64,000 nt of DNA from Endozoicomonas sp965232255 (GTDB lineage: Bacteria > Pseudomonadota > Gammaproteobacteria > Pseudomonadales > Endozoicomonadaceae), in assembly GCA_965232255.1 (NCBI GenBank), contig OZ246962.1, positions 3,720,001 to 3,784,000 of the forward strand, read 5' to 3'. Of the stretch, positions 9,420-18,205 are shown piece by piece; the first letter of the stretch is position 1; every line of letters starts with the position of its first letter. The translations under genes were made by a program, and so were the position numbers. The notes under the pieces are model-generated. The model was not told the DNA's origin and did no database searches. It saw only the letters and a program-made list of their open reading frames with translations.

Positions 9420-9595
9420 GGGGTTTCCAAAACAGATGAGCGACAGAAAATAAACGGACGATTCTAACCACTGAACCGGGCCTTGGATAGAGCAAGACGA
9501 ATCATTAACCTTCATAGGCAGCGTTTAGTTTTCCCGCGCGTTTGTCAGGCACGGCACCGCACTCTACGATGTAATCGTCTTTTGGGGACTTTACC

Positions 9596-9799
9596 ATGCA
9601 GATTATCGTGAATGGCCAGCCAATGAATGTCCGCAGCGCTCTTAGTCTGGATGAATTGCGAGGACAATTAACAAGGCAACATCAGCAAGGCATTGCCCTT
9701 GCCGTGAATGATCAAGTGATCAGCCGTTCCTGCTGGGCAACCTGTCGGTTACAAGAGGGCGACCGCATTACCCTGATTGAAGCAGCGGCAGGCGGTTGA
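9596..9799 (+). CDS. thiS: Sulfur carrier protein ThiS
   Basis: 67 residues with a ubiquitin-like beta-grasp pattern and the essential C-terminal Gly-Gly (AAAGG). ThiS carries sulfur as a thiocarboxylate to ThiG for thiazole synthesis. GGGGAC lies upstream of the ATG. It begins a thiS-thiG-thiH run on the plus strand. thiF, which adenylates ThiS, is not adjacent. No TPP riboswitch motif is visible in the 176 bases upstream of the start. Confidence 0.92.
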   Translation: MQIIVNGQPMNVRSALSLDELRGQLTRQHQQGIALAVNDQVISRSCWATCRLQEGDRITLIEAAAGG

Positions 9800-9842
9800 G
9801 TGGGCTATGCTCTCTGGCGGTAGGTTCAGCCTCAGGACGCCC

Positions 9843-10622
9843 ATGCTGAAAATTGCGGATAAACTATTCTCATCCCGGTTGTTTACCGGCACCGGTAAGT
9901 TCAGTAACAGCCAGGTGATGATGGACGCTATTATCGCCTCCGGCAGCGAGCTGGTGACTGTGGCGCTCAAGCGAATTGATCTTAATAGCCGTCAGGACGG
10001 TATCCTCGCGCCCCTGCTGGCCAGCCAACAACAAAACAACCTGCACCTGTTGCCTAATACCTCCGGCGCCAGAACGGCCAAAGAAGCGATTTACGCCGCA
10101 CAACTGGCCAGAGAGGCGCTGGCCACAGACTTGATCAAAATTGAAATCCACCCTGACCCAAAGTACTTGCTGCCTGACCCGGTGGAGACGTTAAAGGCCA
10201 GCGAAGCCCTGAGCGCCATGGGCTTTGTCGTGCTACCTTATATTCACGCTGATCCCGTGCTGTGCAAGCGTCTCGAAGAGGTGGGAGTGGCTGCCGTAAT
10301 GCCGCTGGGCTCGCCCATTGGCAGCAATCTAGGCCTGAAAACACGGGAGTTTATCCAGATCATTGTCGAGCAAAGTTCCGTGCCGGTGGTGGTGGATGCG
10401 GGCATTGGCAGCCCATCAGACGGTGCCCGAGCCCTGGAGCTGGGAGTAGATGCGGTGCTGGTTAACTCTGCCATCGCCGTTGCCCGCGACCCGGTACAGA
10501 TGGCGATTGCCTTTAAAGAAGCGGTAATTGCCGGTCGTCGTGCATTTAAGGCCGGCCTTGGTGGGCGGTCGTTATTGGCCTCCGCCAGCAGCCAGCTCAC
10601 AGCTTTTCTGGACGACGTTTAG
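9843..10622 (+). CDS. thiG: Thiazole synthase ThiG
   Basis: 259 residues from the ATG at 9843, chosen because MLKIADKLFSSRLFTGTGKF matches the ThiG N-terminus and AGGA precedes it. An earlier in-frame start at 9777 would overlap thiS. A TIM barrel; Lys99 in LIKIEIHPDP is the predicted Schiff-base lysine. It joins 1-deoxyxylulose 5-phosphate, dehydroglycine and ThiS sulfur to form the thiazole phosphate. thiH starts directly after the stop codon. Confidence 0.95.
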   Translation: MLKIADKLFSSRLFTGTGKFSNSQVMMDAIIASGSELVTVALKRIDLNSRQDGILAPLLASQQQNNLHLLPNTSGARTAKEAIYAAQLAREALATDLIKIEIHPDPKYLLPDPVETLKASEALSAMGFVVLPYIHADPVLCKRLEEVGVAAVMPLGSPIGSNLGLKTREFIQIIVEQSSVPVVVDAGIGSPSDGARALELGVDAVLVNSAIAVARDPVQMAIAFKEAVIAGRRAFKAGLGGRSLLASASSQLTAFLDDV

Positions 10623-11807
10623 ATGGCAACCATGTCGTTTCTGCAGCGCTTCAAGCAAATAAACCAGAATGAATTGACGCTGTCCATCCACAGCAAAACA
10701 GCCGCCGATGTTGAAAACGCCCTGCACAGCAGCAGGCCCGATTATGAGCAGTTTTTAGCACTGATTTCACCGGCCGGTGAGCCTTATCTGGAGGCAATGG
10801 CACAAAAAAGCTGCTGGCTCACCCGGCAACGCTTTGGGAATACCATACAACTGTTTATCCCCCTCTACCTGTCCAACAAGTGCACTAATATTTGCACCTA
10901 CTGTGGCTTCAGCCTGGGCAACAAAGTTCGCCGCAAAACCCTGTCAATGGCTGAGCTGGATCAGGAAGTGGCAGCGATTAAACGCATGGGGTTTGACCAT
11001 ATATTGTTAGTCACCGGTGAAGCGCCGGGAAGCGTGGGCGTGAATTATATTGGCTCGGTGATTGAACGACTGCGACCATATTTTTCGCACATCAGCATTG
11101 AGGTGCAGCCACTGGAACAAGCGGATTATCGGACACTGATGACTATGGGGTTGGATGCCGTGCTGGTTTATCAGGAAACCTATGACCGGGTAGCTTACCA
11201 AAAGTATCATCTGCGCGGCAGCAAAATGGATTTTGATTACCGACTGACAACGGCCGATCGACTGGGCCTGGCAGGCATCGACAAAATTGGCCTCGGTGCC
11301 CTGATTGGTCTGGCGCACTGGCGCACTGACGCAGCCATGATGGCAGCGCATGTGGACTATCTGGAAAAAACTTACTGGCGTACCCGTTATGCCTTAGCCT
11401 TTCCTCGTCTGCGCCCATGTACAGGTACATCACAGCCAGCGTCGGTCATCGCTGATCGACAGCTGGTACAACTGATCTGTGCCTGTCGTCTGTTCAAACC
11501 GGAGGTAGAGCTCACATTGTCCACTCGCGAATCGGCCACCTTCAGAGATAATGTGCTGCCTCTCGGTATTACTGCCATGAGCGCTTATTCCAGCACTCAT
11601 CCGGGCGGTTATGCTGCAGACAACATCAATATCAACGGCAACGATAACGGCGGTGACACTCTGGAGCAGTTTACTGTTGACGACAATCGTCGTCCTGAAG
11701 CTGTGAGCGCCGCCATCCGCACTAAGGGTCTGGAACCGGTATGGAAGGACTGGACTTCGTGCTTTAGCTGTCACCCAGCCACGTCACCTGTTTCCAACAG
11801 CCAGTAG
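10623..11807 (+). CDS. thiH: Radical SAM 2-iminoacetate (dehydroglycine) synthase ThiH
   Basis: 394 residues. The radical SAM cluster motif CTNICTYC supplies Cys87, Cys91 and Cys94. SAM-binding and core segments such as LLVTGEAPGSVGVNY and IGLGALIGLAHWRTDA match ThiH. It cleaves tyrosine to dehydroglycine (2-iminoacetate) for ThiG and marks the anaerobic-type branch of thiazole synthesis, as opposed to ThiO. It has no spacing from thiG. The C-terminus has two extra cysteines (SCFSCH), which is slightly unusual. Confidence 0.95.
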   Translation: MATMSFLQRFKQINQNELTLSIHSKTAADVENALHSSRPDYEQFLALISPAGEPYLEAMAQKSCWLTRQRFGNTIQLFIPLYLSNKCTNICTYCGFSLGNKVRRKTLSMAELDQEVAAIKRMGFDHILLVTGEAPGSVGVNYIGSVIERLRPYFSHISIEVQPLEQADYRTLMTMGLDAVLVYQETYDRVAYQKYHLRGSKMDFDYRLTTADRLGLAGIDKIGLGALIGLAHWRTDAAMMAAHVDYLEKTYWRTRYALAFPRLRPCTGTSQPASVIADRQLVQLICACRLFKPEVELTLSTRESATFRDNVLPLGITAMSAYSSTHPGGYAADNININGNDNGGDTLEQFTVDDNRRPEAVSAAIRTKGLEPVWKDWTSCFSCHPATSPVSNSQ

Positions 11808-11823
11808 AGATGCTTAATCCTGC

Positions 11824-13515
11824 TTACTCCTGGCGGTTGCCATCTTTTTTGCTGTGGTACGCACCGCTGCTTTTTTGCAGCTTTTGCAAGTTTTTTAACT
11901 CCTCAATCACAGCGTCATAATTATTTTTTCTGGCTTCTCGTTGCGCGTCAGCGATCGCACGCTGTTCTGGCAAGATGCTTTGTTCAGTGACAGTCTTATC
12001 GCCCTTGGCTACAGGTAATAGTTCGTCAGGTTCTTGTACAGAATCGTCATCCGGCGCAACAGCATCTCTTCTTTTGCTCAGGACTTCCTTTAGCTCATTA
12101 ATCAGTTCAGCCCGGATATCCTTGAGCGTTGCATGGTCCGGTTGCTTACCAGATATCTGCTCCATAACTGACGCTTGAGACTTACCTTCTGACAACACAT
12201 CACTGGCTTCGACAGTCGCTTGGGTTTCGACCCCTGTCGAAGCCGATTGGGGATGGTCTGCTTCAACGGCTGCGCCTCTTTTCAGCAGTTTTTCCTTCAG
12301 CTCGGCAATAACCGCATCATATCCCTTGCTAGCATCAGCTTTGCGCGCCCTGTCAAGGTCGGACAATTTCCCGGAGGCAGGCTTATTGACCGGATTTTTC
12401 CCAGGTGCAGCGACAACACTGGGATCAGCAGCCTCTACAGGACCGCCTTTTTCCAGTAACTTCTGCTTCAGTTCCTCAATCACCGCGTCATAGCCTTTGC
12501 TGGCCTCGGTTGATCGGGGTCGAGCGATAGCGGAGTCTACTGTTTGTTCACCTGGCAACGGTGGTGGTGGTGGAGGTGTCGGTATGGCGGTCGTGCGAGT
12601 ATCCCTGATTACAACGTCTGAGTCGTCTACTGACTCCAGTGCTGCCATAACGTCAGGTGCCATATGCTCATCTGCAGAGTAGGAGTCTACCGCTTGCTCG
12701 CCAGGCAATGGTGGCGGAGGGGGAGGCGTCGGTATGGGGGTCGTGTGAGCATCCCTGATTACAACGTCAGAGTCGTCCACTGAATCCAGTGCTGGCATAA
12801 CGCCATCGGCCATGGCTGGATCTGCTGCCAAATTGGATTGTTCATCGTTGTCGCCAATAAAGGCTCCTTTTTCGGCATTTTCCAAGGTAAATGGTGCCGT
12901 GTATTCTCTTGGTGAATAGTTGTAGGCTGAGTCATTCAGAAGATCCTGGGCACAGATCAACAGCTTAACCGCCTTTTTCTCCATCTGAGCCCTGGTTGGG
13001 GCATCCACAACCGAATTGGCCAATTTGCTGATGCGACCAAAATCGGACAACGTCATATTCGTCCGCCCTTTAGCAATCTGCGTACCCAAGAGGTTGGTCA
13101 GCTTCTCTTTCAGCCGCAGATCGCCCCCGGTATCACCGAGTCGCTTGTTGATGCCTTGCAAGGTTTTGATCGACCTTAGCAGCGCGTCACTTTTTGACAC
13201 TCGATAACCTGGTTTTGCACACTCATCAATGGCATGTTGCAATGTGGCGAGGGCTTTTGCCAGATTCTTGACCGCTACATTATTATTGGGATTATTGGGC
13301 TGGCTCCCGTGAACTTCAGGCGCTTTGCTGATCACGCGATCCTTGAGGGCAGTTTTGGCCACATCGTTGGATTGCAGTGGTTTGTGAAGATTGGTTTTGC
13401 TCCCCTGGTGACGCACATTGCGTCGTCCATCAGAACCAACCGTGGTTTTCGCGGAAGATTCATGAGTCGTCTCACCCTGCACGGGGTGCCCTGGGCGAGG
13501 TGGTAATTTATCCAA
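11824..13515 (-). CDS. Proline-rich repeat protein of unknown function
   Basis: 563 residues, not recognised. The first 230 residues are helical and basic-to-mixed. Residues 239-328 hold a module of about 50 residues present twice, each with VDDSDVVIRD followed by PIPTPPPPPPLPGEQ or the same with A for the first P. After that, helical units recur at about 340-357, 397-414, 466-484 and 531-549, with the core YDAVIEELKQKLLEKGG or variants. There is no signal peptide or membrane segment. The likely start is a TTG with GGAG upstream. Polyproline plus short repeated helices is a layout seen in actin-binding effectors, but no WH2 LKKT-type consensus is present, so that is only a speculation. It is convergent with thiH. 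Confidence 0.7.
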   Translation of the reverse strand: MDKLPPRPGHPVQGETTHESSAKTTVGSDGRRNVRHQGSKTNLHKPLQSNDVAKTALKDRVISKAPEVHGSQPNNPNNNVAVKNLAKALATLQHAIDECAKPGYRVSKSDALLRSIKTLQGINKRLGDTGGDLRLKEKLTNLLGTQIAKGRTNMTLSDFGRISKLANSVVDAPTRAQMEKKAVKLLICAQDLLNDSAYNYSPREYTAPFTLENAEKGAFIGDNDEQSNLAADPAMADGVMPALDSVDDSDVVIRDAHTTPIPTPPPPPPLPGEQAVDSYSADEHMAPDVMAALESVDDSDVVIRDTRTTAIPTPPPPPPLPGEQTVDSAIARPRSTEASKGYDAVIEELKQKLLEKGGPVEAADPSVVAAPGKNPVNKPASGKLSDLDRARKADASKGYDAVIAELKEKLLKRGAAVEADHPQSASTGVETQATVEASDVLSEGKSQASVMEQISGKQPDHATLKDIRAELINELKEVLSKRRDAVAPDDDSVQEPDELLPVAKGDKTVTEQSILPEQRAIADAQREARKNNYDAVIEELKNLQKLQKSSGAYHSKKDGNRQE

Positions 13516-13695
13516 AATGTCACTCCATAATTGTCGACTTATCTGCCATTGTTATCCCCCAAATAAGCCAAATCCTTAGGGCGCCCGAAAGCTGGTGCGC
13601 TCCCGTCGTCCCAGTGCTCACCAGCAGTCAGGAGAGTTGGCGTCAGACGTATAAAAGCTGTTATTATCGATGCCCAATTGATTAGCAATCCCACA

Positions 13696-14283
13696 ATGAA
13701 GCACTCTATAAATGAAGACATAGCGGCATTTCTTCAGGAAATGGAGGGAGTCAGCCCGCTAAAACACAAGACAACGGTGGGTGTCCATAAAGTCCAGCGC
13801 GCCACTCCCGGTCAGGAAATTCGCAAGGCGGCCGCCCAAGACACATTTACCGATCCAAACTTTCTCTCGCTGCACAATCCCCAAATGGTCAAACCCCACG
13901 ATTTTCTGGTGTGGAAACGCGATGGCGTACAAGAGGGAGTGTTCAAGAAGCTGCGCCTGGGCAAATACCAGGTTGAGGCACGATTGGACCTGCACCATAA
14001 GAGTGGCCGGGAAGCCCGAGATCTTATTTTCCAGTTTATTCACGATTGCCAGGAGCACGAGCTACGCACGGTGCTGGTTGCCCACGGGCGCGGTGAAAAA
14101 AGCACGCCCCCGGCGATGCTGAAAAGTTATCTGTTTACCTGGCTACCGCAGATAGATGCGGTACTGGCTTTTCACAGCGCTCTGAAAATTCATGGGGGAT
14201 CCGGGGCGCTGTACATTCTGCTGAGAAAAAGCGAGCGGCAAAAACTGGAAAACCGGGAGCGACACGCGAAACGCAATCCCTGA
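13696..14283 (+). CDS. Smr-domain DNA/RNA endonuclease-like protein (YdaL/SmrA type)
   Basis: 195 residues from the ATG at 13696; a TTG six codons earlier is possible and no strong ribosome-binding site is seen. The N-terminal half resembles E. coli YdaL (MEGVSPLK, then FLVWKRDGVQEGVFKKLRLG). The C-terminal Smr domain has RLDLHHKSGREARDLIFQFI, VLVAHGRGEKS and HGGSGALYILLRKSE. Smr domains nick DNA or cleave RNA. It is divergent from the proline-rich gene with a 180-base gap between them. Confidence 0.88.
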   Translation: MKHSINEDIAAFLQEMEGVSPLKHKTTVGVHKVQRATPGQEIRKAAAQDTFTDPNFLSLHNPQMVKPHDFLVWKRDGVQEGVFKKLRLGKYQVEARLDLHHKSGREARDLIFQFIHDCQEHELRTVLVAHGRGEKSTPPAMLKSYLFTWLPQIDAVLAFHSALKIHGGSGALYILLRKSERQKLENRERHAKRNP

Positions 14284-14550
14284 GCATTTTTACCCCATAA
14301 AACCCCATCACGATGAGTAAACTGCACCGGTCAAATGGCCGGACGCAAACAGTTTCTGGTTGATATACGTCATTACTATTTTACTTTTTTAATAACTTTT
14401 ATTTAGTTAAGTACTACCACTTATTGCTGATAATTATCGACGGGCACAGACTAGGCCCGCCAGCCTGCTATCCCAAGCATAATAAGCTTATTCCCACAGG
14501 CTGTAGAATTCTTTCAGTGCCCAAGTAGCGGGCTCTCCAAGGCAAAAGAA

Positions 14551-15975
14551 ATGACAGACCTGACCCAATACCGAATTGAACACGACCTGCTCGGTGAAGC
14601 GCCTGTACCAAATAGCGTTTATTATGGCATCCAGACACAGCGTGCTATCGAAAACTTCCAGATCAGCGGCGTACAACTAAACCACTACCCTAACCTACCG
14701 CGCGCCCTGGCCATGGTGAAAAAAGCCTGTGCCTTAGCCAACCGTGACCTGGGCATGCTCGACGAGCAGAAGGCTACCGCCATTGCTGATGCCTGCGATG
14801 AGATCATTGAGGGCCGTCTTCGCGATCAGTTTGTGGTGGATATGATTCAGGGTGGTGCTGGCACTTCTACCAACATGAACGCTAACGAAGTCATCTGTAA
14901 TCGTGCCCTAGAGCTGCTGGGTCATCGTCGTGGCGAGTACCAGTACCTGCATCCGAATACACACGTCAACATGGCACAGTCTACCAACGACGTTTATCCA
15001 ACAGCGATGCGTCTGGCCATGGTGCTCAAGCACAACTCTTTGCTGGCTGCTATCAAAACCCTAAAAAATGCCCTGGACGTCAAGGCTGAAGAGTTTAAAG
15101 ACGTGCTGAAAATGGGCCGCACCCAGCTGCAAGACGCCGTTCCTATGACCATGGGCCAGGAATTCAAGGCGTTCAGTACCACCATCGGTGAAGATATCCA
15201 GCGCATCAGCGAAATGGCTGCCCTGTTACGTGAGGTCAATCTCGGTGGCACCGCCATCGGCACCGGCATTACCGCTGACAGCCGTTACGCACCACTGGCA
15301 GTGAAATACCTGAGTGAAATTTCTGGTCAGGAAATGATTCTGGCCGGCGACCTGGTGGAAGCTACTTCCGACATGGGTGCTTTTGTTATTTTCTCCGGTG
15401 CCCTGAAGCGTCTGGCGGTGAAACTGTCCAAGATCAGCAACGACTTGCGTCTACTGTCCAGCGGACCCGTGTGCGGCTTTAACGATATCAACCTGCCAGA
15501 AATGCAGCCAGGGTCGTCTATTATGCCTGGCAAGGTAAACCCGGTTATTCCAGAGGCCATGAACCAGATCGCCTTCCACGTCATTGGTAATGACCTGGTG
15601 GTAACCCTGGCTTCAGAAGCCGCCCAGCTGCAGCTGAACTACGCCGAACCAGTGCTGGTTTACAAGATTCTTGAGTCCATTCAACAGTTGGCTGGCGGCA
15701 TGAACATGCTGGCTGAGAAGTGCATCAAAGGCATCACTGCCAACCGTGAATTGTGCCAGAGCCATGTGGATAACAGTGTTGGTCTGGTTACTGCGCTGAA
15801 CCCTTATCTGGGTTACGAAAACTCCAGCCGTATTGCCAAAACAGCACTAAAAAGTGGTCGTCGTGTAGTTGACCTGGTGCTGGAAGAAGGTTTGCTGACC
15901 GAAGAACAGCTGCGTGAAATCCTCAAGCCGGAAAACATGATTGCCCCATTAAACCTGAGTCAATCAGCACACTAG
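14551..15975 (+). CDS. aspA: Aspartate ammonia-lyase
   Basis: 474 residues of the aspartase/fumarase superfamily. Conserved blocks are GGAGTSTNMNANEV, HVNMAQSTNDVYPTA and the signature loop GSSIMPGKVNPVIPE near residue 320. It converts L-aspartate to fumarate and ammonia. The N-terminus YRIEHDLLGEAPVPNSVYYG favours aspartase over class II fumarase. AAGG lies upstream of the ATG. A strong terminator follows, so it is a single-gene unit. The 267 bases before it contain no other gene. Confidence 0.93.
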   Translation: MTDLTQYRIEHDLLGEAPVPNSVYYGIQTQRAIENFQISGVQLNHYPNLPRALAMVKKACALANRDLGMLDEQKATAIADACDEIIEGRLRDQFVVDMIQGGAGTSTNMNANEVICNRALELLGHRRGEYQYLHPNTHVNMAQSTNDVYPTAMRLAMVLKHNSLLAAIKTLKNALDVKAEEFKDVLKMGRTQLQDAVPMTMGQEFKAFSTTIGEDIQRISEMAALLREVNLGGTAIGTGITADSRYAPLAVKYLSEISGQEMILAGDLVEATSDMGAFVIFSGALKRLAVKLSKISNDLRLLSSGPVCGFNDINLPEMQPGSSIMPGKVNPVIPEAMNQIAFHVIGNDLVVTLASEAAQLQLNYAEPVLVYKILESIQQLAGGMNMLAEKCIKGITANRELCQSHVDNSVGLVTALNPYLGYENSSRIAKTALKSGRRVVDLVLEEGLLTEEQLREILKPENMIAPLNLSQSAH

Positions 15976-16003
15976 CCCCCGGTAGCACTCGGTACACCCC
16001 AAC

Positions 16004-16030
16004 AAAAAGCTCGTAAAATGCGGGCTTTTT
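16004..16030 (+). terminator. Rho-independent terminator after aspA
   Basis: AAAAAGCTCG (16004-16013) faces CGGGCTTTTT (16021-16030), one mismatch, 7-base loop, with the T run included in the stem. It begins 29 bases after the aspA stop. Confidence 0.85.
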
Positions 16031-16229
16031 GCTTATTTAAGGCACAGAAAAAAGCATAAATTACGAATAAAACCCCGCCATCGACCGTATTAGCACTAAT
16101 TACAATACAGAAATTATCGTCTAATATTGTGTCACTGATTCAGGTTTCTTCCTGATCACGCAGCACCAGTCACAAACCCATGCAGTTGACGAACGCTTCG
16201 GAGAAGAATCGGAAAGAATGCGCTTGTGC

Positions 16230-16287
16230 AGGTAGTATACTACCTACAAATAGTCTGGTTTTTCCGAACAAATGTAGAGCTACATTT
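16230..16287. promoter_or_regulatory. Two neighbouring palindromic sites upstream of the FixJ-like regulator
   Basis: AGGTAGTATACTACCT at 16230-16245 is a perfect 16-base palindrome. Twenty-four bases later AAATGTAG (16270-16277) and CTACATTT (16280-16287) form an 8-base inverted repeat around AG. Both share a GTAG/CTAC core, so one dimeric regulator could bind both. A TATAAT at 16346-16351 may be the promoter -10. The whole gap 16031-16523 has no gene. The regulator is unknown; autoregulation by the downstream response regulator is a guess. Confidence 0.5.
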
Positions 16288-16523
16288 TGGTTTGTCTGCT
16301 TTAGCATCAAATTTATGCTCTGCTAAACTTCTGGCGAGGATACGCTATAATACGGAGCGAATCCTACAGCCTTTAAGCAGTCTTTAGACTCTGCCCGTCG
16401 CCTGTCGGACGTTGTGGATTGATGCTCGAAGAGTTTTTGTAATGGCTTTCCCTCACCATCCCAATTTCCAATCTGATGGCGAAGACACCAAATTATACGT
16501 CAATTTCTTACTGTGGAGTCATT

Positions 16524-17171
16524 ATGCAGCAACAGGATATGAAGCAAGAACCGACCGTATTTATCATTGATGATGATGAGGCGGTACGTGACTCGCTGAA
16601 GATGCTGATGAGATCGGTAGGTCAGACTGTCGAAGCTTTTTCATCGCCTGCAGAGTTCCTGGAAGCCTATGACGAGAACCGTCCAGGATGTATTGTACTG
16701 GATATTCGTATGCCTGGCATGAGCGGTCTTGAGCTGCAGAGTAAGCTCAACGAAATGCACTGCATCTTGCCCATTATCTTCATCACTGGCCACGGTGATG
16801 TGCCCATGGCAGTACAGGCAATCAAAGATGGCGCCATGAACTTTATCCAGAAGCCTTTCCGCGATCAAGAGCTGCTGGATCTGATAAATGACGCGCTCAA
16901 ACTCGACACTCAACAAAGGAGAGAGCTGCTTGAGCATAAGGAGATTCTGCGTCGACTAACGACACTGACCGACCGTGAGCGTGAAGTTCTGCACCACGTG
17001 GTTGAAGGCAAGGCAAACAAGGTTATTGCTGCTGACATAAACCTGAGCCAGCGCACCGTGGAGATCCACCGTTCCCGCGTTATGGAGAAAATGGGCACCA
17101 AATCGCTCGCCCACCTTGTGCGTCAGGTCATGCAGGTTAAAGACCACCTTGATGGTGAATTCAAGATTTAG
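16524..17171 (+). CDS. FixJ/LuxR-type response regulator
   Basis: 215 residues from the ATG at 16524 (GGAG upstream). The receiver domain (10-125) has the acidic IIDDDEAV, phospho-acceptor Asp60 in CIVLDIRMPGMSG, the switch Thr88 in FITGHGD and Lys110 in IQKPF. The LuxR-type helix-turn-helix follows at about 145-205 with LTDREREVLHHVVEG and SQRTVEIHRSRVMEKM. No histidine kinase lies beside it, so its signal is unknown. A pair of palindromes and a likely TATAAT precede it. A second, degenerate receiver gene follows 566 bases later. Confidence 0.92.
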   Translation: MQQQDMKQEPTVFIIDDDEAVRDSLKMLMRSVGQTVEAFSSPAEFLEAYDENRPGCIVLDIRMPGMSGLELQSKLNEMHCILPIIFITGHGDVPMAVQAIKDGAMNFIQKPFRDQELLDLINDALKLDTQQRRELLEHKEILRRLTTLTDREREVLHHVVEGKANKVIAADINLSQRTVEIHRSRVMEKMGTKSLAHLVRQVMQVKDHLDGEFKI

Positions 17172-17737
17172 CCAGTCGTGTACTCTGGCCCGTACTCCTG
17201 GCTCATTACCAGTGATGCGGGCCGTTTGGTCGGGTTATAGAAATTGCAGAAGTTATAAAAAAGCGAGCAGCCAAGGGAATTGTCGCAGAGCACTAAGTGG
17301 AGCATCCCAACGACCACTTCTCCTACTTCAGAGTGATTCTGTAAAGCAAAGTGCCAGACAGATTGTCTGCCATTAAAGCGAACAAACAATCAGCTAATTA
17401 AGTAGTCACCGAAAAACGTCAAGTATATCCCTCCATTCAGCATTTGAGCAGCTGAACCTACACTGAAGTCGTGCCATCAGGCAGTAGTGAAAAGCGACTC
17501 AGAACCATCCGCCGAGCACCACTTCTACAAAGTGCGTAGCAGTAGGCTTCGCGGCATCACCTTCGATGCTCGCTTCACACGCTGTAGCTATGACTGATGA
17601 CAAAACAGCTTGACGAAAACAGCGCGGCGATATAACTCAGTGAAATAAATCTCAGCCTCGGTACACCGTCAGATTTCAGCAATTTCGATAAGCAGTGGCC
17701 TTTGTCTGTCGCTGTTTCAGTATAGGTTTTTTACCGC
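17172..17737. other. 566-base gap with no recognised gene
   Basis: Short open frames are present on both strands but none resembles a protein family or has a good ribosome-binding site. A small RNA cannot be excluded. I see no strong terminator hairpin directly after the response regulator. Confidence 0.4.
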
Positions 17738-18139
17738 ATGGCTGCCTTTATGAACCTCGTGATCCATCGTTTAGTTTATTTATTGGAACAGGATTCTGGC
17801 ACCACTGAGAGTATACGACGACTGTGCCAGGAAAAATCACTGGGACTGGTCTGTTTTCGCTCCATGTTTGACCTGATGGAAGCCATTAAAACCGATCAAC
17901 CGTCGTGTATAATCGCGGCCAATGACCACCCTCAAGGGCAGGCCCTGTCCCTGATGGAAGACTTGGCCAGTGAAAACAAGCAGGTTCCGGTCATTATTCT
18001 TGGCCATCACAACGATGTCACCAGCGCGGTGGCGGCCATCAAGGCAGGTGCATTGGACTACATTGAAAAACCGACGATATATGGCCGATTAGCAGAACAG
18101 CTTAACGCTGTCGTAAAAAATACACGCAGAACTGCCTGA
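17738..18139 (+). CDS. Stand-alone degenerate receiver (pseudo-receiver) domain protein
   Basis: 133 residues that align along their whole length with the receiver of the upstream FixJ-like protein, including DQPSCII and AVAAIKAGALDYIEKP. The conserved lysine (Lys111) is kept. The acidic pocket is reduced to EQD and the phospho-acceptor region CIVLDIRMPG is replaced by CIIAANDHPQG, which puts Ala/Asn where Asp is needed. The switch Thr is Leu. There is no output domain. It is therefore probably not phosphorylated and could act by protein binding, perhaps to the neighbouring regulator's partner. Start may be 17738 or the ATG at 17750. Confidence 0.75.
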   Translation: MAAFMNLVIHRLVYLLEQDSGTTESIRRLCQEKSLGLVCFRSMFDLMEAIKTDQPSCIIAANDHPQGQALSLMEDLASENKQVPVIILGHHNDVTSAVAAIKAGALDYIEKPTIYGRLAEQLNAVVKNTRRTA

Positions 18140-18205
18140 ATAAAAACCAATCTGAACGAAAGCGTCATTCAGACTGAGCCAGCCCTCACGTTCGTAATCA
18201 GTAAC

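Noticed and set aside
9420..9595. TPP riboswitch or pheM-like attenuator between pheS and thiS
   Set aside because: No CTGAGA/thi-box motif and no Phe-rich short peptide with a terminator hairpin was found on either strand.
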